Below, one piece after another: positions 21,248-31,179 of a DNA stretch of 64,000 bases (within the stretch, counting starts at the first letter, position 1; every line of letters starts with the position of its first letter). The stretch comes from Turbatrix aceti (Eukaryota > Nematoda > Chromadorea > Rhabditida > Panagrolaimidae). The notes beneath the pieces are model-generated. The model was given only the letters and a program-made list of their open reading frames with translations, did no database searches and was not told where the DNA came from. A program made the position numbers and the translations under genes. The stretch is taken from assembly GCA_963969345.1 (NCBI GenBank), contig OZ017769.1, forward strand, positions 3,229,600 to 3,293,599. Direction: 5' to 3'.

Positions 21248-22506
21248 ATGTCTCTAAACACGTCCAAGAAGTTGTCCATTAAAGTTATCAATACGGATGA
21301 TGAAACGTATAAAAAAATATACGTCGGCCACGAGGATGAAGTAATGAGCATTTTTAAATTTTGTTTTAATTTTGAAGTAAGAAAATTGGTTTGTTTTAGG
21401 TGTACCGAAACACAACGTCTCCAAAAGGATTAGTGCTCATCATAAACAACAAGAATTACAAATCTTCCGATCCGCGGCATGGATCGGAACACGATCTAGA
21501 AAACATGAAAAGTCTGTGGATTAAACTAGGGTATGCCCATCCAATAGTGGTATCCGATCTGTCTGCTAAGGACATGCTGCAAGAAGCGCAAACTTTTGTC
21601 AAGAAACCTGACCACGCGGATAGCTGCATCGTCGTAGTTATGTCTCACGGAATTCACGATTATTTCATTGGTACAGACGAAAAGAAATTGTATATCTATA
21701 AATTTTATGAGTGCTTTAATTCCATCAACGCACCGAATCTGCGAGGGAAGCCGAAATTGTTTTTTATTCAGGCGTGCCGAGGAGGTGGGTTTATTTTGGC
21801 ACTACGCAGAATCCTGTTTACTTTTTCAGAGAATATCGACTCCGGGGTTGCTCGATCTCGAGATATGACGGATGTGAGTTCATTGGTGTCACGGAAGATG
21901 CCAGGAACGACAACAAAGGCAGAACCTAATGCCTTACGGCCACCCTCCTCCGATTCCAATCCTTATCCTAAAGAACTAGACATGCTAATGTCGTACGCGA
22001 CGCCGCCGCACTACGTGGCGTATCGTAACCCAACGGAAGGCTCCATCTATATACGAGCGATCTGTAGAGTCTTTAGTAAGAACGCCGCGAATGACGATAT
22101 CAACGAGCTTCTTCGCAAAGTTCGTATCTGTGTCGACGCTGAATCCAACTCGCCACGCACAGATTACAACATGCAGACTACAACATGCGATGTCAGATTG
22201 GCAAAAAGGTTTTACTTTTTCCCCGGAATAGTAAACGAACTTGTCATCTACAATTGGAATGAAGCCGAGGCGATAGAAGGATGCCCACGTGAATCTCAAA
22301 TCATAGATTTTGAACGAGGACATCAGAATGATCAATGCTCAGTTTGTGGCAGTGCTCACAGAAGAATTTTAACAATACTATTGCTGATTGCACACACCCG
22401 TACCGTGATTGAACAACTCAAACTCTTGATTGTGTTGATTACACTTGCAATTGCTTTTGGTGCGACCAAAATCATGGACGTTGAAAATGGCATGCAACTT
22501 CAATGA
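21248..22506 (+). CDS. Caspase with unusual C-terminal hydrophobic tail
   Basis: Exons 21248-21340, 21400-21784 and 21830-22506 encode about 384 residues. The p20 part shows GLVLIINNKNY, RHGSEHDLENM, the catalytic His in VVVMSHG and the catalytic Cys in FFIQACRG. The p10 part shows YVAYRNPTEGSIYI, with the substrate-pocket Arg. There is no CARD or death-effector prodomain, so it looks like an executioner-type cysteine protease of apoptosis. The last ~45 codons (from about 22371) are an out-of-frame reading of a relic of the six-cysteine peptide gene. They yield LKLLIVLITLAIAFGA, a membrane-like helix near the end. Whether the native stop was lost, or a further splice avoids this tail, cannot be seen. 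Confidence 0.85.
22377..22484 (+). pseudogene. Relic of the six-cysteine secreted peptide gene
   Basis: In the frame of the intact genes at 27516 and 36473 this stretch reads TIADCTHPYRD, a TGA, then LDCVDYTCNCFWCDQNHGR and the same stop. The signal-peptide half is missing, two positions are changed (PC to PY, W to C) and one codon is nonsense. The following ~270 bases match the 3' flank of the inverted copy near 34190-34560. It is overprinted by the caspase reading frame. Confidence 0.8.
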
Positions 22507-22883
22507 TGTAAACATTGACCATAACTTGGCATACCAATCACCATTTTGCGATCTTTTTTAAGTGTTGCTAACATTGATAAATCTATTCTGTGCTTTGTCG
22601 ATTTTTGAGTTTCTGGCCCATTATACCCGGAATTTAGTTATTTTTCACAAGAAATGTGAAATATGATATTTCGTAGAGAAAAATAATATTATAGAGGAAT
22701 ACAAATGTCACCTAACTATCCAGCATGAGTCAAATATTTGAAATCCGGATTAATGATATCATGATATCAGATTGTATCATGATCACTAACTGCATCCTCT
22801 CTGTCATAAAAAAAATAAAGTTTATAGTACAAGCGACAACGAAAAAAATTCAAAAAACACAAAAATATGCAAACAGTGATCCT
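22507..22883. other. 3' flank of caspase / peptide relic
   Basis: A/T-rich. It matches, in inverse orientation, the DNA at 34190-34560 (GAATACAAATGTCACCT, TATACCCGGAATTTAGTT). It contains a palindromic stretch AATGATATCATGATATCA (22752-22769). No gene. Confidence 0.5.
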
Positions 22884-23172
22884 TCAAGCAACATCCACGT
22901 CGTCTTCAGGATCCAAGATCTGAATGACTGTTGGGACAGGCCCTAAAGCCATGCTCTCCGCTGATTGTTCCAGATTGTCTTGTTGACTATTGCATGTCAG
23001 ACACCTCTTGCTGAGAGCCGTCATGATGAACTGGCCGAGAGGTGCTGTTACAAGAATAGCCAAAATACACGTCTGTACAGCCAGATTGTGCTCCCCGCTG
23101 GTTGAGTAGTTTATCAGTTGTGACGCCAGCGCGGCCTGGATTGAGTTGAATAAATTTCTAGGATTCTTCAGA
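22884..23172 (-). CDS. C-terminal exon of an SLC9B/NHA-type Na+/H+ antiporter (partial)
   Basis: The frame reads SIQAALASQL, then AVQTCILAILVTAPLGQFIM and ALSKRCLTC, and ends at 22884. The order QAALxS...LxILxTAPxG is that of the last membrane segments of NHA-type cation/proton antiporters. The tail after it is hydrophilic. Upstream exons would lie in or beyond the gap at 23293, but plus-strand hAT transposase sequence begins near 23140. The gene is therefore probably a 5'-truncated fragment rather than a working copy. The acceptor choice (gaag at 23166) is weak. Confidence 0.5.
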
Positions 23173-23292
23173 GATATCACAAAGATGGTATGATTTAGCA
23201 TAATAATAATAATAATAACGCATTTTAAAATTAAATTTTAGGCGGAAAGCAAAACTGCGATATCCAGTCTGATTCCCTACTTCAAAGTGATC

Positions 23293-23492
23293 NNNNNNNN
23301 NNNNNNNNNNNNNNNNNNNNNNNNNNNNNNNNNNNNNNNNNNNNNNNNNNNNNNNNNNNNNNNNNNNNNNNNNNNNNNNNNNNNNNNNNNNNNNNNNNNN
23401 NNNNNNNNNNNNNNNNNNNNNNNNNNNNNNNNNNNNNNNNNNNNNNNNNNNNNNNNNNNNNNNNNNNNNNNNNNNNNNNNNNNNNNNNNNNN
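23293..23492. other. Assembly gap (200 N)
   Basis: Exactly 200 N. The round number suggests a placeholder of unknown true length. Confidence 0.98.
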
Positions 23493-23493
23493 A

Positions 23494-25599
23494 CTCACAA
23501 AAAAATATATCTAAATGTAAGTAGATATGTCTATAAAGAGTTATAGACATAACTATGACTTCAGCACCTGATACACAAAACTATAAATCGGAGCACCGTA
23601 TAGACAAAACTATAAATCAAACAAGCTTGGCAAAGCGTGTCAAACACGTTTTCATTGCTTTTGATTTTCAGGCTTCCCTTCCCGCTTCGCGGCATCCACT
23701 GAGTATTACTTTTTGGCACGTTCAGGCATTCGTTTACTAACAAAATAAATAAATAAATGACAAAACATAAAACAAAACAAAAAAATGAAAGCATCGTCGA
23801 AGTCTTCTTCATTTTTCTCTGTGAAGCATCGTGGACTTGGCTTTTGCTTGGATGATGCGGTAAATGGTTGTAGCTGGGACAGGATTGAAGTCATCTGAAA
23901 GTCTCGAGGCACCACTGAAAACAAATCAAACCCTGAAACTTTTCTGCCCCAAAATTTGATGTCAACTGCCTCTCAACCGTTTTTTTACCTTTTTTGCAAT
24001 TGTGAAGCCAAATCTTGGCACCCCAGCTGTCGCAGCGCAATCCTACCTAACAAATTGCAGAACTCTCATGGCACAATCGCATGAAAAGGAAAGAAAATGG
24101 TTGAAACTTGGTTGGTATACAAAAAATAGTAAAAACACCCAAAAACTTGGAAAAATTCAAAAACCTACGTCGGTGGAAGAGCTCGGATAAAGTTGTCGAT
24201 AGGTTGTACACGCTGGAGGATGTCGCCGGATGAGTCTGAAACAAAAACAAAATAAATCAAGCCAAAAAAAACAACAACTGCAACTCGCCCGAAGAAAATA
24301 ACATAGACAAAAAAATAACAAAGTTCGGCTGAACAAACCGAGCGCTGCGACGCAACATTCGTGTTGAGACTCCTCTCCTTAACAACGGAAAAGTCGCAGA
24401 TCGCGCAAGTTGTGAAATTATGTATTTGGACGAAATTTATATCTAAATTCGAAAACTTTGGTTTTTGAATTGATATTTAAAAGTTTTTTATTGTGAAAAA
24501 ATAGAATCGAGCATTGTGGTTCGAACTTCTCTATTCACGTTTTTCAAAATTTTCATTTTTGCCAAAATTGAAGGAGGTGTACTAGAAAATTCATTACTTG
24601 GTAACAAATAAAGTTATACATGCAGTTCAAAATGATTTCGAAGCACAACAAAATTCTCTATCTAGTAAAAATATGCACATGCTTCAAAATAATTTTCAAA
24701 TGCCTGAAAAACTCAAACTTCTAAAACTTTTGCCTGAAAAATGAATTTTCGAAACTTTTTCGAAGTGTAATCCAAAAACTAAAATCAGAATCGGATTCTA
24801 CAGTATCTTTTACATCTGGATTGATTGTTTCAGAATTTTATATCTTTTCCGTGCGCCAGTGCAAATTTTCTCCTGAACCTCCCTTTTTTTGTTGAGCAAA
24901 CACCAAAATTTTTCAAAGTAGGGTTCGGTAAAAAAATCGGCATGGATCGCGTTCGAAATGCATTTACATGAAAAAGTAGGATCCGGGGCAGAAATGAACG
25001 CTGAAGCGAATGGCGTACTCCGTTTTTTAAATTGAGTTCTAAAAAGTTCCGAAAACCTAATTTTTCTCAGAAATTTCATTTTTTTCGAAACTTCTAAGGT
25101 GATAAGGTATACTTTTTTATTTAAAATCAGTTAGAGAATTTTGTTTCGCTTCAGAATTGCTTTTGTTTGCCTTCACAGCTAATTTTGTTTATGCGCCGCG
25201 ATTTTTCTACCATACTTCCTTCGATTTTGTTAATTTTGAACGAATTAAAAAAAAAGAATTATGTCAGCATAAAGAACACCCTTGAATCTGTCTGTAAACA
25301 AAATTTCATAAAAAAAAACTGAATTTTGGGCTGAGTTACAATTTTTTTAAATTTGATTTGAAATCCTCATCGCGAAAGTTCATTGACTCGTGCGCAACAT
25401 GCGAAAGCGTCGGCAGTCGCGACCTTCCCCCTGATTTTTCTTGAGATTGTATTTGCGCTCGTTTATATACTTTTGTCTATAGCCGATTGAAAAAAATGAA
25501 GATGCCTTGCTGGTTCTATACTTTTGTCTACTCCGAATTGTAGACACTGTGTATAAAAGTGTTTTATAGATGTGACTATAAACGAAATTTTTTTGTGAG
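23494..25599. mobile_element. 2.1-kb DNA element with CTCACAAAAAAAT ends carrying gene exons
   Basis: Left end CTCACAAAAAAAT at 23494, right end ATTTTTTTGTGAG at 25587-25599: 13-bp inverted repeats. Inside each end are diverged inverted subterminal motifs (TCTATAAA, TAGACAAAA.TATA). The right boundary falls exactly where hAT transposase coding resumes. The interior has no transposase; it contains three terminal exons of an unrelated gene (23809-24235) on the minus strand and ~1.2 kb of A/T-rich DNA without genes (24236-25450). The target duplication cannot be checked because the left flank is in the gap. Confidence 0.6.
23809..24235 (-). CDS. Three 3'-terminal exons of an unknown gene, inside a transposon
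   Basis: Exons 24235-24169, 24042-23989 and 23914-23809 join in phase to about 75 residues. They start SSGDILQRVQPIDNFIRALP, continue LGCQDLASQLQK and end in IIQAKAKSTMLHREK plus stop. Good acceptors (gtttcag, gttttcag) and donors bound each exon. No upstream exon is recognisable before the sequence becomes A/T-rich, so this is a 5'-truncated piece. I do not recognise the family. Its position between the element's ends suggests capture. Confidence 0.5.
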
Positions 25600-25924
25600 C
25601 ATGCTCAACCAGTGCAAGATTGCCGCTGCAGACGGCGAAAAACCTTACATTGCCCAAGCGGTAACGCAGATTCACTCAAGATTTAAAGAATACGAAACTA
25701 GTCAATCGGTAAAGTTAGCAAGTTTTTTTGACCCGCGGTTTGCTATGAGGTACGTTTAAATTTTAATTTGAAAAAAATTTTAATTTTTGATTTAGCTCCG
25801 TTTACACGACTGACAAGTGGGATGCCATCACCAGAGACGTCTACGCCATTTGTTCACCCCCAGACAACGAACCAGCACCTACTATTGTTGCCGACGAGCA
25901 GCAACCAGCGGCTTCTGCATGGAC

Positions 25925-26397
25925 CAGAGATGGCAGATCAGATCACTTTTCGGATCAGATCAGCTCATAGATCAGATCAGATCAGGTCAGATCACAGATA
26001 ATCCAGATCAGATCACTCGGAACTCAGATCAGATCGCAGATAATCTAGATCAGATCACGTGGAATTCAGATCAGATCACAGATAATCCAGATCAGATCAC
26101 AGATAATTCAGATCAGATTACTAGAAATTTAAAATTTTACAACTTCAAACACGTCCGCATTGCTTGTTTTTCGAAGAATACGATAGTTCTCAAAAAAAAA
26201 AATTTATATTTCACTTTTCGTGTCGAAACCAGTGTTCTCCGGAACCTGAACCCTAAATTCCGAGATTTTGTGCTGGGTCGAGTCAGATCAGATCAGATCA
26301 GATCGCAGATAATCTAGATCAGATCACTGGTATATCAGATCAGATTGCAGATAATCCAGATCAGATCATAGGCAAATGATCTGATCTGCCATCTCTG
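25925..26397. mobile_element. GATC-rich hAT MITE inside the hAT transposase gene
   Basis: Begins CAGAGATGGCAGATCAGATC and ends with the exact inverse. It is flanked on both sides by GCATGGAC (25917-25924 and 26398-26405), a perfect 8-bp target duplication. Inside both ends are tandem ~22-bp units of the type CAGATAATCCAGATCAGATC. The unique centre (CAAACACGTCCGCATTGCT...CCTGAACCCTAAATTCCGAG) recurs in truncated copies at 27857 and 36817. It has no coding sequence. Removing it with one GCATGGAC makes the host exon contiguous. Confidence 0.9.
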
Positions 26398-26857
26398 GCA
26401 TGGACTACTTTTGAAAATTCTGTTACCCCAAATGACATAGAGGTAAGTTTGGAAATGAAAAAAAAATTATTTACATGTATTCACATTTTAGATCGAAGTG
26501 AATACTTACAAAAACCTCGTCAAAGGGCCAAAAAAGCTGGCATGTCCTAAACCAGGATTCGACAATTTCAACGATGTTTTAAATTTCTGGCACGGAAATT
26601 CCACAGTCATGCCGATGTTATCAACCGAAGCTCGCCGCCGAATTTGTCAAATGGTAGCTAGTAGCGAGCCAGAAAGAGGATTTTCTTCCCTGGATATTAA
26701 TATCGCCGATAAACATCGGTGCAATTTATCTCCTGAGCTCACTGTGCATCTGGAAACGGTTCGCGAGCAAACGCTTGCCGACCAACTCGACAGGAAGACT
26801 GCCATTGCCGCGGACAGCTATGACGACGCTGCGTCCGACATAGAAATTTTGGATTAA

Positions 26858-27515
26858 AATCGTTATTCATGTTTTTTTTAAATTTTTTTTCGTTTGACTT
26901 TCGGTTTGTGACAGATTACATAAAATTGCCGGGTTGAAGTTCGGGTCGGGTTTTCGGGTCGGGTTACCCGAACTTCGGGTTTCGGGTTGGGTAACCCGAA
27001 ATTTTCGGGTTCGGGTTTTGGTTCGGGTCGGGTAACCCGAAATTTTCGGGTTCGGGTTCTGGTTCGGGTCGGGTTACCCGGAAAATTTCCGAACCCGACA
27101 ACACTGGTAAAGAGTATCCGCATTGCACAACGTTACTCTCATTCGTACATAATTACTGAACACCAAAATTAGGAAAACAGTGAAGAGCATCAAGATTGCA
27201 AGAAGAGGCTATCAATCGTAATGACTAAAAAATCATAATACTATAAGATTGCGGTGCATTATTTTTAAAAGGTTTTTTAGGCCATCGAGTTAATGGAAAA
27301 AGTTGCTGGGAATTCCATTACAAATCACAGGTGCGGACGTGAAAAGTCCATTACGTACCAGCTTGTAGCCCCCGCAAGTCCCCAACAAAATTGTCCATTT
27401 GCTCCTCCTTGCTACTTTCATGTTTCAAAGTGAAGCGTAAATATAAGCTCACACGAATCCGTAGAAACTCACATAGCAGCTGGCATCTACGCTTCAACCA
27501 TCGTTCGCCGCAACA
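26858..27515. repeat. hAT right-end subterminal repeats and upstream DNA of peptide gene 1
   Basis: 26930-27090 is a tandem of CGGGTTCGGGT / TACCCGAA units on both strands, ending CCCGACAACACTG at 27104. Reverse complemented this gives CAGTGTTGTCGGG, a typical hAT end. The DNA that follows (GTAAAGAGTATCCGC...) starts the block duplicated at 35533. The proximal part contains AAATATAAG near 27439, ~75 bases before the peptide-gene ATG, a TATA-box candidate. Confidence 0.6.
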
Positions 27516-27692
27516 ATGAAGCTGGTGTTCAACTACCTTCTTGTCTTGGTTTTTTTCGTGCTTGTCAATGATTCTTACCAGTACTGGTGCGATACTATAG
27601 CCGATTGCCGCCCTTGCCCTGATGGATATACTCTCGATTGTGTTGATTACACTTGCAATTGCTTTTGGTGGGATCAAAATCATGGACGTTGA
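27516..27692 (+). CDS. Six-cysteine secreted peptide, copy 1 (58 aa)
   Basis: An intronless frame from ATG 27516 to TGA 27692. Residues 1-20 are a clear signal peptide (MKLVFNYLLVLVFFVLVNDS). The mature part of ~38 residues has six cysteines spaced C-x5-C-x2-C-x7-C-x4-C-x-C, rich in Trp and Tyr (YQYW at the start, FWWDQNHGR at the end). The pattern predicts three disulfides and secretion. I match it to no named family. Two other intact copies (34580-34756 minus; 36473-36652 plus) and a relic (22377) share both flanks, so promoter and gene moved together. Confidence 0.75.
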   Translation: MKLVFNYLLVLVFFVLVNDSYQYWCDTIADCRPCPDGYTLDCVDYTCNCFWWDQNHGR

Positions 27693-28220
27693 GAATGGCA
27701 TGCAACTTTGATGATGTCAACTTTGTCACTTGTGATCCCTTCGCCATTTTGTGTTTTTTTAAATTGTTGCTAACATTGTGAAGAACGGAAAATTTTAAAT
27801 CTAAAAAAAAGACAAAATGCAAGACTTTGAAATTCAAAAAAAAATCCAAAAAAAGCCAGATCAGATCACTTTTCAGATCAGATCAGATCACAGATAATCC
27901 AGATCAGATCACTAAAATTTTAAATTTTACAACTTCAAACACGTCCGCATTGCTCGGTTACAAAAAACAATTTATTTTCCACTTTTCGCGTCGCAACCAA
28001 TTTATTTTATTTTCCACTTTTCTCGGGAACCTGAACCCTAAATTCCGAGATTTCGGTTCGGGTCAAGTCTGATCAGATTGCAGATAATCCAGATCAGATC
28101 AGATTGCAAATGATCTGATTTGCTTTGAATGGCGATGAAAAAATTTGCATGATGAACTAGCTGGCAGTTTGTGCAGATTGCGGAGGGCACTTTTGCCACG
28201 CTCGCACGCCACAGAAAACG
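27693..28220. other. 3' flank of peptide gene and a truncated GATC MITE
   Basis: 27857-28123 is a copy of the GATC-rich MITE of 25925 that lacks the outermost CAGAGATGG on both sides. The rest is 3' flank shared with 36653-37201. No coding exon. Confidence 0.7.
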
Positions 28221-28484
28221 ATGTCAAATTCGGCCCGAACGCTGTCGGCGCCAAACTCGGTCTCACGTTCGCGAGAATGGATTCTCTCCGAAAAGTACAA
28301 AACCGCAGACGGGAGCACGGTCATCCGGTACCGACGGCGCGACGACGAAGCCGCCGAGCTCATGAGTCTCGTGACGTCTACCGGGCGTCGCATCACCGTC
28401 CATCGCACGAAGCACGAAAGCATCCTCACCAGCAGCGACGCCGACGGACAGAGCACCCGATACCTGCACTGTCACCGTGAATGA
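28221..28484 (+). CDS. Orphan 87-residue protein, copy 2
   Basis: Same frame and length as 17421-17684. It differs near the N-terminus (MSNSARTLSAPNSVSRSREW) and is otherwise identical in protein from residue 20 on. The upstream DNA differs from copy 1 (it has the truncated MITE). The downstream DNA matches, including the polyadenylation signal near 28518. The copy at 37202 is identical. Confidence 0.6.
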   Translation: MSNSARTLSAPNSVSRSREWILSEKYKTADGSTVIRYRRRDDEAAELMSLVTSTGRRITVHRTKHESILTSSDADGQSTRYLHCHRE

Positions 28485-28786
28485 GTGAAATTATAATATT
28501 ACTTGTCAGTGAAAATAATAAAGTTTATAGAAACGATTTTAATGTCTAAAAGAATGTGTAGTCGGGTATCAGGAGATTTCGGGTTCGGGTGACCGAAAAA
28601 AATTGAGGATACCTTTTGCCGATAATTTTGGGTTTACGATCGTGTGAAAAAATGCATACAGTTCATCATCAAAAATTGCTACTGAAGAAAACAATAGAAT
28701 GAATGCCCTTGTCAAATACCTTTTAAATCCATGTATTTGATGATAAACAACTCCACCAGAATCCAGAAATTTTGATTTATCAGTTT

Positions 28787-29292
28787 TTAGATGCGCTTAA
28801 AATACCGCATTGCAACGACGTCACCGGCGGTGCACTGTGCGACGAGTTCGTCGGATTCGTTGACGGAACGCCGGATGACAGATGGCACAGAACCGGAAGG
28901 CGATTCAGCACAGATTTCCTGGATTTCAACAAGAGCGTCATCCTCAAGAATCGCCGTGGTTTGGAATATTCGGCCGTCAACTGTCGCCTGAGGGGATCCT
29001 TCGCCGGCTTTGAACACCCATTTGATCGTCCGGAGTGGCAGTTTGGCGGTTACGGTCCATGTACCGGTAGACTCGTCGTACGCGATCTCAATAACTGGCT
29101 TGACTGCATTTCCGAGAGCCCGTTGCAGAGCTCCGACGCCTATTTTCTGCAAAATACAATTTTTTTAGCTGACATTAAAGAAACAAAAGAAAAAAAACAA
29201 ACCCTCATGTAAGCATCGAAATTTTCTGCCCGATCGAGTTGCCATCTGCCGACGAGTTTGGCCTGCGGGGGCGTGAGTGGCACGGGTGTCAT
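28787..29292 (-). CDS. Intracellular fatty-acid-binding protein, copy D
   Basis: Exons 29292-29203 and 29146-28787 encode 149 residues, almost the same as copy C (17992-18495). One visible difference is QRALGNAVKP versus QRVLGNAVKP. It has the same FABP landmarks and the same Phe in the C-terminal ligand motif. It lies in the second segmental block with the orphan gene upstream of it. Confidence 0.88.
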
Positions 29293-29381
29293 GACTCAGG
29301 ATATACTGGAAAGTTGACTTTCAAGTCGATCGCACAAGAGGTGAACCGAGGTTGACTCGACAAAATCGATGATTTGCTCGC

Positions 29382-29987
29382 GTGCGCCCAAGTCTGGTCA
29401 GGTCCGCCCACCCACCTATTCAAGGAGATCCATATCGCCGCAAGGTCAGCCTCAGGCTGTTGCGCAACATCCTTTTATATGACTTGGGGGTCGTTTTAGT
29501 TGGATTTGCGAGTTCACAAATTTGCAATCCAAAAATACGGCCAAAGCCGGTTTTTAGAAATTTTTTTGGCAGGCAGTATAAATTTGTGCCTGCGGTGACT
29601 AACTTTAAAGTTGTTGTGAGTCAACCTTATCGAAGAGACGTCATTCACCATCGACATATAAATATCACAGATATCGATACAAGAAAAGCGGAAAGCTTCG
29701 CCAGGAGAATCAGCCAGTGTCAATGCCGATCCTGTGACGTATACGAAACATGATGCATTATGACAAAGTGTGACAAAGTGACCGTGATGTTACGTGTGTC
29801 GGATAGAAAAACGTTTGCACGGCCTGCGAAAATAGAAAAATGCTCAGGATACAAAATTATCTTTTATGATGCCAAGTTTATATTTAATCATCAAAAGCAA
29901 CAGGTTGTTTTGAATCCCAGACATCGTTTTTCAATCGATCATTTTTGGATTTTTAAACTAAAAAAAATAAAAGTTTGCGACAACTAA
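29382..29987 (+). pseudogene. Conserved ORF with in-frame TGA, copy 2
   Basis: Parallel to 18589-19176. The frame from ATG 29382 runs to TGA 29751-29753 after CDVYET and continues CIMTKCDKVTVMLRVSDRK to the TAA at 29985. Differences from copy 1 include IQ/IR, P/A, HASN/RVSD, T/S and C/W; most change the protein. The TGA and the surrounding cysteines are unchanged. Confidence 0.4.
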
Positions 29988-31079
29988 CTAAGGTGATAAG
30001 GGTGAAGTTGTTTAACGCCAACTGAGCAGGTTGATTATCGATTCGGGAAGAGGGAAAAAGGGTTCCCGAAACGCTATTCACTTTTTTTGCACATCTCTCG
30101 CTCTTTTATTTTTTAAATTTTCGCGCTCGCTCCGCTCCCGCGCTCGCTCCGCTCCCGCTCTTTTTTTTTTCTAAATTACTTCCGCTCCCGCTCATTAACT
30201 TGTGTCGCAAAAGTTGCGAGAACGCGCGCGTTCTGGTTCTCCAGCCGCGAAAGATCAGTTACGGCTGTGCGCGCGCTTTCGACTCTCGGAGCGAAAGTCT
30301 AGGAAACTTCGCTGCTTGCCTCTTCCTACTTTTTTTTTGGTTGTGTTCCTACTTTTTGATCGTCCTACTTTTTGGTCGTCCTACTTTTTGGTTGTGTCTT
30401 CATAATTGTCTCCCATTTTGCCCCCATGATTCTTTATTTAATTCGTTGTTATTTATTTGTCGCGTAACGCGCTATTGGGTTACCAATAGGTTTTATAACT
30501 TTGTTTTTGAGGTTTCCGATAAACTCTTCTCATCATTTGGAGTCGGAGACTCATCACGGGGTAAAATATCACTGGGAGCACTACCGAAGGCCAAGGTAGT
30601 GTTTCCCATACTTTCTGGTGCAACGTGCCGAGTGATCATTCCTCTCGGGCACCCCCCACGTGTGGCAGACGAGCGAGCGAGCAGGCGACGACACCGTCGA
30701 CGGTCCAGAACAAGCAGACGAGCGTGACGATCAAACCCGACGACAACAGTGTCAGGCCTCGTCCCGGTGTGTTTTTGGGGTTTTGATTGAATTGGTTTCT
30801 CTCCTCAAAAAGGGCTACAGATTTTTTGAGGAAAGTTGAACAGGGATTTTAGAAAAAATTGCATTTTGTAGTTTTGGCTTCTGGAAGGTTTTGATAAAAT
30901 TTGATACCACGCGTTGCGTTCAGGGGGAAAAAAAACTGAAATTTTTTTACAGTGGTTTTCGTAGACTGAGAACACAATTTCGATTGTTTACCTTTTCGTG
31001 TTTTGTTGGATGGATGTATTGGTAGCCATTTAATGACAGAAATGTTTTTCAGCTGGAAGATTTGGTGTAAAGAATCTCA
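29988..31079. other. Intergenic with simple repeats and hairpins, no gene supported
   Basis: 30128-30165 repeats GCGCTCGCTCCGCTCCC. 30322-30397 repeats CCTACTTTTTGGTCGT about four times. 30574-30607 forms a hairpin (GGGAGCACTACC / GGTAGTGTTTCCC), followed by 30625-30652 (GTGCCGAG / CTCGGGCAC). The 175-codon open frame over 30200-30727 crosses these repeats and has no family signature, so it is not called. Confidence 0.4.
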
Positions 31080-31179
31080 ATGCAGAACGCAGATAGAAAA
31101 AGAAAAAGAGAATTGGACAGAGAAACAGTTAATAAATATAATTTTTATATTTTCACAGAAGCTTTATACTTTTCTTTAG

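Larger units (their letters stand above)
23140..26857 (+). pseudogene. hAT transposase, interrupted by two insertions
   Basis: Exon pieces in order: about 23140-23187 (WIELNKFLGFFRDITKM), 23242 to the gap (AESKTAISSLIPYFKVI), 25600-25749 (QIHSRFKEYETSQS, FFDPRFAM), 25796-25924 joined after a MITE to 26406-26442, and 26492-26857. The last exon carries the hAT dimerisation region: LSTEARRRICQMVASSEPER, GFSS, then RCNLSPELTVHLE. The chain is split by a 2.1-kb CTCAC-ended element (23494-25599), a 473-bp MITE (25925-26397) and an assembly gap. The N-terminal zinc finger and catalytic centre are not seen, so it cannot be active. GGGTTCGGGT-rich DNA and CAACACTG at 27097-27104 probably mark its right end. 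Confidence 0.75.

Noticed and set aside
25925..26397. GATCAGATC arrays as a CRISPR-like repeat
   Set aside because: Units are adjacent without unique spacers, inverted between ends, and bounded by hAT ends with an 8-bp duplication; the genome is eukaryotic.
28772..29212. Plus-strand ORFs opposite the FABP genes (also at 15923, 16656, 17977, 37753)
   Set aside because: They are shadows of the FABP codons; every copy shows them because the FABP frame is conserved, while their own starts and stops vary.
30200..30727. 175-codon plus-strand ORF
   Set aside because: Spans a CCTACTTTTT minisatellite and hairpins, has no family motif and odd codon use.
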